Both the position numbers and the translations under genes were made by a program. Of a stretch of 64,000 bases of DNA, positions 22,034 through 34,898 are shown piece after piece (positions within the stretch are counted from its first letter, which is position 1; every line of letters starts with the position of its first letter). The stretch lies in contig NZ_AUWQ01000014.1 in NCBI RefSeq assembly GCF_000455205.1, forward strand, positions 1 through 64,000, given 5' to 3'. Below the pieces are notes generated by a model. It was given only the letters and a program-made list of their open reading frames with translations, did not search any database and was not told the origin of the DNA. This DNA is from Mycobacterium sp. UM_CSW. Lineage in GTDB: Bacteria; Actinomycetota; Actinomycetes; Mycobacteriales; Mycobacteriaceae.

Positions 22034-23293
22034 ATGCTGGAAGACAACACCTTTGCTCACCTTGGCGTGAGCCCGCCACTGGTCGACGCGCTCGCCGCGC
22101 GGGGCGTCCACCACCCGTTTCCGATACAAGTGCAGACGCTGCCGGACACGCTCGCCGGCCGCGACGTCCTGGGCCGCGGCAAGACCGGTAGCGGCAAGAC
22201 GCTCGCATTCTCGATTCCCCTGGTCACCCGGCTTGATCCAGCCAACCGGCAACCGGGCCGGCCCACGGGGCTGGTGCTGGCACCCACCCGCGAGCTGGCG
22301 ACCCAGATCGCCGCGACCATCCAGCCCCTCGCCAAGGTGCGAGGCCTGCGCGTTGCCACGATCTTCGGCGGGGTCTCGCAGAACAGGCAAGCCGCGGCGC
22401 TGAGGGCGGGCATCGACATCGTCGTGGCCTGCCCGGGCCGCCTCGACGACCTGATGAAACAACGCGTGGTCAGCCTGGACGCCGTTCAGGTCACGGTCAT
22501 CGACGAAGCCGACCACATGGCCGACCTCGGTTTTCTGCCGACCGTCACCCGTATCCTGGCGGCCACCCCTGCCGTCGGCCAGCGGATGCTGTTTTCGGCC
22601 ACCCTGGACGGCGCCGTCGACACCTTGGTCAAGCGATTCCTCACCGATCCGGTGACGCGGTCGGTGGTCGAAGCGACGTCGTCAGCTCCGGAGATGACGC
22701 ATCACCTCTTCTGCGTCGACGGGGCCCAAGCCAAGAAGGAGTTGGTGCACCGGTTGGCCGCGGGAGACTCCCGGCGAATCCTCTTCATGAGGACCAAGCA
22801 TCAGGCGCGAAAGCTGGCCCGCCAGCTCACCCAGTCCGGTATCGCGTCGGTGGAGCTGCACGGCAACCTGTCGCAACCCGCGCGCGACCGAAACCTGGCG
22901 GCCTTCGCCGCCGGACACGCCCGGGTGCTGGTGGCAACCGACATCGCCGCCCGCGGCGTGCACGTGGACAACATCGAACTGGTGGTGCATGTCGACCCGC
23001 CCGCCGAGCACAAGGCCTACCTGCACAGGTCCGGCCGCACGGCCCGCGCCGGTGCCTCCGGCGACGTCGTCACCATCGTGCTGCCCGAGCAACGCCGGGA
23101 AACCGAGTCGATGATGCGCAAGGCGGCCATTCGCGCGGTGCCCCAAACGGTCAGCGCGGCCTCCCCCGCCATCCACGCCCTCGTCGGCGAGGCCAGGCCC
23201 CGCAGTACCGTCACGGTGCCCTCCCACCGCCCCTCCGGCGCGCCTAGCAGGCGCCGCCGATCTCGACGCCCCGCAACGACTACCCACCACTAG
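22034..23293 (+). CDS. DEAD-box ATP-dependent RNA helicase
   Basis: A 419-residue RNA helicase. The Q motif (FAHLGVSPPLVDALAARGV, then FPIQVQTLP), Walker A-type GKTGSGKT, PTRELA, DEAD in VIDEADHMADLGF, SAT (LFSATLDG) and HRSGRTARAG are all intact. A short basic Arg/Ser/Pro tail could bind RNA. It resembles RhlE/CshA-type helicases that remodel structured RNA. The 71-aa gene follows after 7 nt. I do not recall this pair between the Rv2119 and Rv2120c positions in M. tuberculosis. Confidence 0.92.
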   Translation: MLEDNTFAHLGVSPPLVDALAARGVHHPFPIQVQTLPDTLAGRDVLGRGKTGSGKTLAFSIPLVTRLDPANRQPGRPTGLVLAPTRELATQIAATIQPLAKVRGLRVATIFGGVSQNRQAAALRAGIDIVVACPGRLDDLMKQRVVSLDAVQVTVIDEADHMADLGFLPTVTRILAATPAVGQRMLFSATLDGAVDTLVKRFLTDPVTRSVVEATSSAPEMTHHLFCVDGAQAKKELVHRLAAGDSRRILFMRTKHQARKLARQLTQSGIASVELHGNLSQPARDRNLAAFAAGHARVLVATDIAARGVHVDNIELVVHVDPPAEHKAYLHRSGRTARAGASGDVVTIVLPEQRRETESMMRKAAIRAVPQTVSAASPAIHALVGEARPRSTVTVPSHRPSGAPSRRRRSRRPATTTHH

Positions 23294-23300
23294 GGGACTC

Positions 23301-23516
23301 ATGGCCGAACAGCAGATTCATCCTTCGAAGGTTCGTGTCGGTGACGTCATCGGCACGGCGAACCGCACCGAGCTTCGGTATACGGTCAAGATCATCAGCG
23401 GACCGCAGACGAGCCCGCAGCGGTGGACATTTTTCGGCCGCGACGCTCAGGGCCAGCAGCACACGAGCTCGTTCGGCGAGGACGACGTCGTGCGCAGGTA
23501 CGCCAAAGCGCCGTAG
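23301..23516 (+). CDS. Small 71-aa protein cotranscribed with the DEAD-box helicase
   Basis: A 71-residue hydrophilic protein of unknown function. It contains VGDVIGTANRTELRYTVKIISG and a WTFFGRDAQGQQHTSSFGEDD segment that reads like a small beta-barrel, possibly nucleic-acid binding (inference). The ribosome site AGGGGA is good and the gene starts 7 nt after the helicase stop, so they share a transcript. It has no recognised domain. Confidence 0.72.
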   Translation: MAEQQIHPSKVRVGDVIGTANRTELRYTVKIISGPQTSPQRWTFFGRDAQGQQHTSSFGEDDVVRRYAKAP

Positions 23517-23530
23517 TCACTCGATCGATG

Positions 23531-23598
23531 GTGGCGACCAGTCCCCCGCAAGCGGGAGGTGCCCCCAGCGCCGGCTAGGCCGCGCTTGCGATCGCCAC
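23531..23598. terminator. Long hairpin / palindromic element between convergent genes
   Basis: Inverted 7-mers GTGGCGA (23531-23537) and TCGCCAC (23592-23598) flank an inner palindrome CCCGC-AA-GCGGG. The inner part resembles GC-rich palindromic motifs found dispersed between genes in mycobacteria. It sits exactly between two converging genes, so bidirectional termination is likely. Confidence 0.5.
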
Positions 23599-23602
23599 TA
23601 GG

Positions 23603-24970
23603 TCATTCGAGCGGCGACATCTCCTGCAGCATCGTGGGAATCAGCTCGCTGACGGTCGGGTGGATGTGCATCGTGCGCGAGAGCGTCGTGTAGGGCGCCT
23701 TGGCCGACATGACGTCCAGAATGGCGTGGATCGCCTCGTCGCCGCCGACGCCGAGGATGGCGGCCCCCAGGATCTCGTCGGTTTCGGCGTCCACCACCAC
23801 CTTCATAAAGCCTTGCGTCTCACCCTTTTCCACCGCCCGGCCGACGCGCGTCATCGGCCGCTTGCCGACCAACGCCTTGCGGCCGGACGCGCGAACCTGG
23901 CTCACGGTCATGCCCGCGCGCCCCAGCGGCGGGTCGATGTAGAGCGCGTAGGTGGTGATGCGGTCGCTTACCCGGCGGGGGTCGTTGTCCAGCAGGTTGG
24001 CGGCGACGATCTCGAAATCGTTATACGACGTGTGGGTGAAGGCGCCCTTGCCGTTGCAGTCGCCCATCGCCCAGATGTGGTCGACGCTGGTCTTGAGCTC
24101 GTCGTCGACGACGATGTAGCCGCGTTCGGTCTGCACCCTGGCGGCCTCGAGACCGAGGTCGTCGGTGTTGGGGCGCCGTCCCACCGCCATCAGCAGATGG
24201 CTCCCGGCGATGGGCTCGGCACCGGCCCGCGGCGTCAGTTCAAACCCGTTGGCGGTCTTGGTGATTCGAACGTCGTCGGCGCCGACCACGATGTCGATGC
24301 CCTCGACCTCCAGGATCTCCTTGACCGTGGCGGAAACGTCCTCGTCCTCGCGGGACGCCAGCCGCAGGCCGCGCTCGACCACGGTCACCCGGGCCCCAAA
24401 GCGCCGGTACATCTGCGCGAACTCCAGCGCGATGTAGCTGCCGCCGACGATGACGAGATGCGATGGCAGCGTGTCGAGTTCGAGGATCGACACGTTGGTG
24501 AGGTAGTCGATGTCGGACAGTCCCGGGATGTCCGGCACCACGGCACGCCCACCGACATTGAGGAAGATTCGCTCGCCGTGCAGCAGTTCGCCGTTAACGG
24601 AGATCGTGTGCGGGTCGGTGAAGCGGGCGTGACCGCGAATCAGGGTGCAGCCGTCCATGCCCTCGAGCCAGCTTTCGACGCCCTTGCGGTCGCTGAGCAT
24701 GATGTCGTCTTTGCGCGCCTTGACTTTTGCCATGTCGACGCTGATCGACCCGGTCGCGACGCCGTATTCGGCGCCGCGCCTGGCCAAGTGGGCGGCGTGC
24801 GCGCTGGCCACCAGGGTCTTGGTCGGGATGCATCCGGTGTTGACGCAGGTGCCGCCGACGAGCTTGCGCTCGATGATCGCGACGCGCTGCCCGGCCGCGG
24901 TCAGCCGGCCCGCCAGCGGAGGGCCGGCCTGCCCGGCACCGACGATGATCGCGTCGAAATGCTCCGTCAC
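23603..24970 (-). CDS. FAD-dependent pyridine nucleotide-disulfide oxidoreductase (RclA/MerA-like)
   Basis: A 455-residue flavoprotein disulfide reductase. It has an N-terminal FAD site (IVGAGQAGPPLAG), the redox pair C42/C47 in GGTCVNTGCIPTKT, an NAD(P)H site (LVIVGGSYIALEFAQMY), a second FAD contact (HIWAMGDCNG) and the dimerisation domain ending HPTVSELIPTML. It lacks the MerA N-terminal metal-binding domain and C-terminal Cys pair. RclA-like enzymes protect against reactive chlorine; mycothione or mercuric reductase are less likely. It overlaps the upstream DUF4126 gene by 4 nt. Confidence 0.83.
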   Translation of the reverse strand: MTEHFDAIIVGAGQAGPPLAGRLTAAGQRVAIIERKLVGGTCVNTGCIPTKTLVASAHAAHLARRGAEYGVATGSISVDMAKVKARKDDIMLSDRKGVESWLEGMDGCTLIRGHARFTDPHTISVNGELLHGERIFLNVGGRAVVPDIPGLSDIDYLTNVSILELDTLPSHLVIVGGSYIALEFAQMYRRFGARVTVVERGLRLASREDEDVSATVKEILEVEGIDIVVGADDVRITKTANGFELTPRAGAEPIAGSHLLMAVGRRPNTDDLGLEAARVQTERGYIVVDDELKTSVDHIWAMGDCNGKGAFTHTSYNDFEIVAANLLDNDPRRVSDRITTYALYIDPPLGRAGMTVSQVRASGRKALVGKRPMTRVGRAVEKGETQGFMKVVVDAETDEILGAAILGVGGDEAIHAILDVMSAKAPYTTLSRTMHIHPTVSELIPTMLQEMSPLE

Positions 24971-25476
24971 TTAACCGCCGACAGGATGTATTCCGTCAGC
25001 ACGTGACCCGTCACCGCAACGATGGCGAACCCGCCCAAGATCGCGACGGCGTCCTCGAGCAGCGCGATCGGCAGGTCTTTGCCGGCCACCGCGGCCAGAC
25101 GTTTGCGCGCCTGATAGCCGCCGAAGGTGCCGAGCACCGCCCCGATGATGCCGGCGCCGAGCGCCGAGAACGTCCAGTGCGGCCACGCGCCCAGCACCGC
25201 GCCCGCCAGCCCGCCCGTGATGATCCGGGCGGCGAAGATGGGTGGCGCCGTGCGGGCCGGCGTCTTTGGCAGCTTGTCGTTGACGAGTTCGCCGATGGCG
25301 AGAAGCGTGAAGACGATGGCGGTGATGATGTTGCCCATCCAGGACGCCCAGGTGCCGTGCAGGTCGATCCAGGCGAGGTAGGCGCCCCAGGCGACGACGG
25401 CGGGAGCCGTCAGCGAACGCAACCCGGCGACGACACCAATCAGTAGAGCCAGCAGCAGAATAAGCGCGTGTGTCAC
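24967..25476 (-). CDS. DUF4126 membrane protein (Rv2120c-like)
   Basis: A 169-residue membrane protein with four or five helices: ALILLLALLIGVVAGLRSL at the start, a second near 45-62, then Gly/Ala-rich helices and a last one around AVAILGGFAIVAV. It fits DUF4126, of unknown function. GTG at 25476 is set by a strong AGGAGGG ribosome site 6 nt upstream. Its stop overlaps the oxidoreductase start, so the two are coupled. In M. tuberculosis the homologue lies next to hisG. Confidence 0.82.
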   Translation of the reverse strand: MTHALILLLALLIGVVAGLRSLTAPAVVAWGAYLAWIDLHGTWASWMGNIITAIVFTLLAIGELVNDKLPKTPARTAPPIFAARIITGGLAGAVLGAWPHWTFSALGAGIIGAVLGTFGGYQARKRLAAVAGKDLPIALLEDAVAILGGFAIVAVTGHVLTEYILSAVK

Positions 25477-25601
25477 GGAGACCCTCCTGGGGGACGAACA
25501 GCGCGGCAAGGGTAAGGGATGACAGCCCATGGAGAAACGGGCGTTGGTAATTCGTCAGCCCTAGAGCGGACGCTAACACAGCCGCGGTCGCGGCACGACG
25601 A

Positions 25602-26743
<1,142 letters not shown>

Positions 26744-26790
26744 GTGCCGGCCAGCGAAGTCACGGCGGTTTCGCCGGACCGGACGACAAG

Positions 26791-26840
26791 TTAGGCCCCT
26801 AATATCGACTTGACCTAAAGCGTTGTCGAAGTTTTAGCCT
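26791..26840. promoter_or_regulatory. Divergent promoter region of hisE and the SnoaL-like gene
   Basis: TTAGG-CC-CCTAA forms a perfect inverted repeat at 26791-26802. Rightward, TTGACC at 26810 and TAGCCT at 26835-26840 could be -35 and -10 boxes, with the -10 ending 7 nt before the ATG at 26848 (leaderless geometry). The palindrome may be an operator. Confidence 0.35.
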
Positions 26841-26847
26841 CGGGCCC

Positions 26848-27273
26848 ATGGACATTGGCATCAAGAGCGAGATCGCCGAACTGGTGGACCGATACCTGTG
26901 CTCACTGGACGAACGCAAATTCGACGACGACTGGGCGCGTGGATTTTTCACCGAGGACGCGGTCGTCACGTTTCCCATCGGGAACGCCGAGGGGATTGAT
27001 TCGATCGTGGCCAACACACGCCGTGGCGTGCTGCAGTTCGTCCGCACCCAACACCTCGGCCTGAACTACCTTGTCGACGCGGACCCTGGCGGCCGTGGAG
27101 CGTCGGCGCGCTGGAACCAGGTCAACCATCACGTCCACCCCGAAGGCGATCTGTTCACCAGCGGCACCTGGTGTGAGGCGGAATTCGTCCGTGGCCCCGC
27201 GGGCTGGCGCATCGCCCGGACAGCCATGCACGTCACCTGGACTTCCGGTCGGCCGCCGGGGCGGCCGTCCTGA
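26848..27273 (+). CDS. SnoaL-like / NTF2-fold protein
   Basis: A 141-residue cone-shaped NTF2-superfamily protein of the SnoaL-like type. It shows the helical start IAELVDRYLCSLDERKFDDDW, the FFTEDAVVTFPIG strand, and paired central strands with RWNQVNHHV and TWCEAEFVRG. Members include ketosteroid isomerases, dehydratases and polyketide cyclases; the polar residues D/E/H here allow catalysis but do not fix it. It stands alone between hisE and metH, where M. tuberculosis has a PPE gene. Confidence 0.8.
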   Translation: MDIGIKSEIAELVDRYLCSLDERKFDDDWARGFFTEDAVVTFPIGNAEGIDSIVANTRRGVLQFVRTQHLGLNYLVDADPGGRGASARWNQVNHHVHPEGDLFTSGTWCEAEFVRGPAGWRIARTAMHVTWTSGRPPGRPS

Positions 27274-27283
27274 AAGTTGTGGC

Positions 27284-31033
<3,750 letters not shown>

Positions 31034-31040
31034 GTGCGTT

Positions 31041-31132
31041 CCTTCCGTAGCGGAAGGCGTCCTTGACTCTGCCGAGCGTGGCGGATACCCGGGGCTCGGG
31101 GCCCCTAAATAGCCGTTGCAACGCCTCTCGAC
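31041..31132 (-). ncRNA. Candidate S-adenosylhomocysteine (SAH) riboswitch upstream of metH
   Basis: Read on the minus strand, P1 pairs GUCGAG (31132-31127) with CUCGGC (31076-31071). The pseudoknot pairs AGGCGU (31126-31121) with ACGCCU (31060-31055). UGCAAC follows directly and CCAC precedes GCUCGG; the reference aptamers have UGCAA and CCAG before GCUCG. An extended GC-rich P2 fills the centre. A 7-bp hairpin (31057-31051 with 31047-31041) buries GGAAGG, the metH ribosome site, and shares three bases with the pseudoknot strand. SAH binding should therefore open the ribosome site: an ON switch. Confidence 0.8.
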
Positions 31133-31375
31133 CAGAAAAGTCTACGTCGTCACCCGATCGAGGTCTGGACGCCCAACTCGTCGCCGCTCGCGGATCTCGT
31201 CGGCGACGTGATAGTTACCAAGGTTAACCAGTTTGCAGCCGAACGCATTTCCGAGCGGTATTCGTTGGCGGCAATCACGCCACAAGGATAGTCGGCCTAT
31301 GGAATATGCCCGGCGGTTGGCAGATCCCTGCCAGGCAAGGCTCGCGGAACGGCGCGGGCGGTTTGCGGCAGGCCG

Positions 31376-31381
31376 TACGCT
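31376..31381 (+). promoter_or_regulatory. -10 box for leaderless PAC2 gene
   Basis: TACGCT followed by 6 nt and GTG at 31388, with no ribosome site. The remaining 240 nt up to the riboswitch (31133-31375) hold no gene that I can support; the metH promoter must lie there on the other strand. Confidence 0.4.
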
Positions 31382-31387
31382 GATTCT

Positions 31388-32263
31388 GTGACCCTGCCGG
31401 ATCGTGGCCCGGAAGCCCGTGCGCTGCCCGAACTGCACAACACCATCGTCGTGGCGGCGTTCGAGGGCTGGAACGACGCCGGCGACGCGGCCAGCGACGC
31501 GCTCGAACACCTGGACGCCATCTGGGAGGCCGACCCGATCGTGGAGATCGACGACGAGGCCTACTACGACTACCAGGTGAATCGGCCGGTCATCCGGCAG
31601 ATCGACGGGGTCACCCGCGAGCTGGTGTGGCCGGCGATGCGGATCACCCACTGCCGGCCACCGGGCAGCGACCGCGACGTCGTCTTGATGCACGGCGTGG
31701 AGCCCAACATGCGCTGGCGCACGTTCTGCGCCGAGTTGCTGGCCATCGCCGACAAGCTCAACGTCGACACCGTCGTCATCCTCGGGGCCCTGCTGGCCGA
31801 CACCCCACACACTCGCCCGGTGCCGGTGTCGGGCGCGGCGTACTCCCCGGAGTCGGCGAAACGCTTCGGACTCGAGGAGACCCGCTACGAGGGCCCGACC
31901 GGGATCGCCGGGGTGTTCCAGGACGCCTGCGTCGCCGCCGGGATCCCGGCGGTGACGTTCTGGGCCGCGGTGCCGCACTACGTGTCGAACCCACCGAACC
32001 CGAAGGCGACCGTGGCGCTGCTGCGCCGAGTGGAGGACGTCCTCGACATCGAGGTGCCGCTGGGTGACCTGCCGATGCAGGCCGAGGAGTGGGAGCAGGC
32101 CATCACCGAGATGGCCGCCGAGGACGAGGACCTGGCCGAATACGTGTCGTCGCTCGAGCAGCGCGGCGACGCCGAGGTCGACATGAACGAGGCCCTGGGC
32201 AAGATCGACGGCGACGCGCTGGCCGCCGAATTCGAGCGCTACCTGCGCCGGCGTCGCAAATAA
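31388..32263 (+). CDS. PAC2-family protein (Rv2125-like)
   Basis: A 291-residue protein of the PAC2 (proteasome assembly chaperone 2-like) family. It starts with IVVAAFEGWNDAGDAASDALEHL and has the conserved DTVVILGALLADTPHTRPVPVSGAAYS segment. The C-terminus is acidic and helical. Actinobacterial members are not shown to assemble the proteasome; the family resembles PNP-fold hydrolases. It corresponds to M. tuberculosis Rv2125 and marks the end of the conserved core in this window. Confidence 0.87.
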   Translation: MTLPDRGPEARALPELHNTIVVAAFEGWNDAGDAASDALEHLDAIWEADPIVEIDDEAYYDYQVNRPVIRQIDGVTRELVWPAMRITHCRPPGSDRDVVLMHGVEPNMRWRTFCAELLAIADKLNVDTVVILGALLADTPHTRPVPVSGAAYSPESAKRFGLEETRYEGPTGIAGVFQDACVAAGIPAVTFWAAVPHYVSNPPNPKATVALLRRVEDVLDIEVPLGDLPMQAEEWEQAITEMAAEDEDLAEYVSSLEQRGDAEVDMNEALGKIDGDALAAEFERYLRRRRK

Positions 32264-32267
32264 TCGC

Positions 32268-33167
32268 CTAATCGCCTGCGAGCCCGCGCGTTTCGCGCAA
32301 TGACTCGACGTTGAACGCCGACAGCGAGCGGCCGAGCGCGGCGGCCTCGGCGTCCATCCGGGGCAACAGCTTGTCGGTGACGCTGCGGACGGGGAATTCG
32401 CCGGCCGGGCTGGACAGCACGGGCTTGAGCCAGCGCAGCAGCCCGACCCACGGCGGGCAAAAGATCCGGCGCCGACGGCCCTCGATGCCCTTGACGAGCG
32501 CGTCCGCGCACTCGTCGACGGTGGTGGTCTTGTTGAGGGGCCACGGCAGCTTCGCGATCATCTCGCCGAAGGCGGGGATGTCGGCCTTACTGTCGCGGAC
32601 CAGGGCGGTGTCGATCCAGGACATGTGCGCCGAGCCGACGTTCACGCCGAGGTTGGCGACCTCGAGCCGCAGCGCGTTGGCGAGGATTTCGTTGCCGGCC
32701 TTCGTCGCGTTGTAGGGCGCCAGCCCCGGGGCCGCCGCGTATGCGGCCAAAGACGAGACCACCAACACGTAGCCGCGCCGGTCGATCACCGCCGGCAGCG
32801 TCGCACGGACGGTGTTGAAGACGCCCAGCAGGTTGACGTCCAGCACCCGCTTGACCGCCTCCGGGTCGACGTGCAACAGCGAGCCGTAGCTCGCGATGCC
32901 GGCGTTGGCCACCACGACGTCGATGCCGCCGAAGCGTTCGACGGCCTTGGCGGCCGCGGCCTGCATGGCGGGCAGGTCACGCACGTCGGCGACGGCGGTG
33001 AGCACCCGCTCTTCGCCGAGTTCGGCGGCGACCGCGGCCAGTTCGGCCTTGTCGAGATCGGTCAACACCAGCCTTGCGCCCTTGTTGCGCAGCCGACGGG
33101 CGACCTCGGCCCCGATTCCCCTGGCGCCACCCGTGATGAACACAACTTTGCCGTGTAGCGATGTCAT
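32268..33167 (-). CDS. Short-chain dehydrogenase/reductase (SDR)
   Basis: A 299-residue classical SDR. It has the cofactor motif TGGARGIG, VANAG, catalytic Ser in VVSSLAAY and YNATK as the catalytic Tyr-Lys. Asp in LTDLD after the second strand favours NAD over NADP. The C-terminal extension of about 70 residues suggests membrane association or substrate specificity, as in mycobacterial SDRs acting on lipophilic alcohols. TAGCTT 6 nt before the ATG supports a leaderless start. Substrate unknown. Confidence 0.88.
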   Translation of the reverse strand: MTSLHGKVVFITGGARGIGAEVARRLRNKGARLVLTDLDKAELAAVAAELGEERVLTAVADVRDLPAMQAAAAKAVERFGGIDVVVANAGIASYGSLLHVDPEAVKRVLDVNLLGVFNTVRATLPAVIDRRGYVLVVSSLAAYAAAPGLAPYNATKAGNEILANALRLEVANLGVNVGSAHMSWIDTALVRDSKADIPAFGEMIAKLPWPLNKTTTVDECADALVKGIEGRRRRIFCPPWVGLLRWLKPVLSSPAGEFPVRSVTDKLLPRMDAEAAALGRSLSAFNVESLRETRGLAGD

Positions 33168-33173
33168 GGGCGA

Positions 33174-33179
33174 AAGCTA
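33174..33179 (-). promoter_or_regulatory. -10 box for leaderless SDR gene
   Basis: TAGCTT on the minus strand, 6 nt before the ATG at 33167. Confidence 0.38.
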
Positions 33180-33323
33180 CCCCTTTCGCACGTCCACGTC
33201 GATTCCCGATTTTCACCAGCGATGCCGGCCGCGCCCAATCATCAAGCGCGGCAACACCCCTGGGCCTATGACTTGCCGTCTTCTGCCCAGCGAACAAGGC
33301 CCTGCACTCATGCCTGGACGGCG

Positions 33324-34853
33324 TCAGGCCTTTTCGGCGGCAGCGTATTTCGCGATGAGCTCTCGCTTGTAGAGCTTGCCGGCGTCAGTCCGCGGCAACT
33401 GGGCCTCGAAATGCAGAACCCGCGGACACTTGTAGTGCGCCAGGCGATTGCGAAGCCACGCTACTAGCTCGTCGGCGGTTGCGGTGGACGCACGGGCAGG
33501 ATCCGCCAACTGCACCACGGCAGTCACCGCCTGGCCCATCACCGGATCCGGAACGCCGAACACGGCAGCGTCGACCACGAGGGGGTGACTGACCAGGAGG
33601 TTCTCCGTCTCCTGCGGATAGATGTTCACCCCGCCGGAGATGATCATGTGGTTGCGCCGATCGGTGAGATACAGATAGCCCTCGTCGTCGAGATAGCCGA
33701 CGTCGCCAACGGTGACCCAGCCGCGCGGATTTTTAGCCGCCGCGGTCTTCGCTTCGTCGTTGAGGTACTCGAACGGATAGCCGCCCTCGTAATAGATTTC
33801 ACCGATCTGGTTGGGTCCGAGCTCGACGTCCTCGTCGTCGAGGATGTGGGGCGTACCAAGCATGGGCTTGCCCACCGATCCCGGGTGGGCGAGCCACTCC
33901 TCGGCGCGGATAAACGAGATACCCGCCCCTTCTGATGACCCGTAGTACTCGTCGACTATCGGCCCCCACCAGTCGATCATCTGGCGCTTGATCTCCGGTG
34001 GACAAGGCGCGGCGGCGTGGACGACGCGTTGCAACGTCGACAGGTCGTAGCGGCTCCGGGTTTCTTCAGGCAGCCGCAACATCCGCACAAACATCGTCGG
34101 CACGAACTGGGCGTGCGTCACGCCGTAGCGCTGTATGCAGTCCAGGGCATGTTCGGCATCAAACTTCTGCATGAGAACCGTTGTCGCGCCGGCGGCTTGC
34201 GCAGCCATGGTCCACATGGCGGGCGCGGTGTGGTAAGTAGGTGCGGGACTCAAGTACACCGAGTCGTTTCTCACCCCGAGCGCCTCAAAGACGGGTGTCG
34301 ACGAACTCGATACCCCGGAGCCTGGTGGATTCAGCGGGCGGCGGATCCCCTTCGGACGGCCGGTGCTGCCCGCGGAGTACTGCAGCAGCTGGCCGTCGCA
34401 CTCATCGGCGACAGGTGTCGACGGCTCCTGGGCGACGCATTCGGGATAGCGCTGCCAACCGGCGAGGTCGTCGTCGGCGATTAACGCGATCGGCGGCAGC
34501 CCGCCCGCGAGGTGGTTGGGCAGTTCCCGGCAGGCATCCCGCATCGCCCGCGAGGAGATAATGGCCCTGGCCGCGCTGTCTGCCACGATGTAGGCGATCT
34601 CGGCGTGGTTCAGATGCGTATTGACCAGCGTGTAGTACAGCCCGCTCCGCTTGGCCGCCCACATCGCGGCGTGGATGTGTTCGTTGTTCTCCATCAAAAT
34701 GGCTATGGTGTCCCCGGCGACGAGACCCGATCGTCGGAGGAAATGGGCGAGTCTGTTCGCGCCGGCCTCGAGACTCACAAAGCTCACGGCAGGTCCGGAA
34801 GGATGAAGAACCACAGCAGGTTTCGCGGAACCTGCGTGATCACGCAAATGCAT
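33324..34853 (-). CDS. Acyl-CoA synthetase (FadD-type, ANL superfamily)
   Basis: A 509-residue adenylate-forming ligase that would activate a carboxylic acid to its CoA thioester. Motifs seen: YSAGSTGRPKGIR (ATP loop), YYGSSEG (A5), GDVGYLDDEGYLYLTDR (A7-A8 hinge) and the acylation lysine in TDAGKLYKREL. It is the last gene of a leftward unit: DapB-like dehydrogenase, nitroreductase, LLM oxidoreductase, ligase, with a 45-nt gap before it. The substrate is unknown. Confidence 0.88.
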   Translation of the reverse strand: MHLRDHAGSAKPAVVLHPSGPAVSFVSLEAGANRLAHFLRRSGLVAGDTIAILMENNEHIHAAMWAAKRSGLYYTLVNTHLNHAEIAYIVADSAARAIISSRAMRDACRELPNHLAGGLPPIALIADDDLAGWQRYPECVAQEPSTPVADECDGQLLQYSAGSTGRPKGIRRPLNPPGSGVSSSSTPVFEALGVRNDSVYLSPAPTYHTAPAMWTMAAQAAGATTVLMQKFDAEHALDCIQRYGVTHAQFVPTMFVRMLRLPEETRSRYDLSTLQRVVHAAAPCPPEIKRQMIDWWGPIVDEYYGSSEGAGISFIRAEEWLAHPGSVGKPMLGTPHILDDEDVELGPNQIGEIYYEGGYPFEYLNDEAKTAAAKNPRGWVTVGDVGYLDDEGYLYLTDRRNHMIISGGVNIYPQETENLLVSHPLVVDAAVFGVPDPVMGQAVTAVVQLADPARASTATADELVAWLRNRLAHYKCPRVLHFEAQLPRTDAGKLYKRELIAKYAAAEKA

Positions 34854-34898
34854 ACGAGACCCTCGACCCCCGTGCGATCAGGCGACGTTGCAGCCGCA

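Noticed and set aside
31041-31132. Cobalamin or SAM-I/SAM-IV riboswitch upstream of metH
   Set aside because: The B12-box and the SAM-class core features are not seen, while the SAH core, P1 and pseudoknot are all matched in order.
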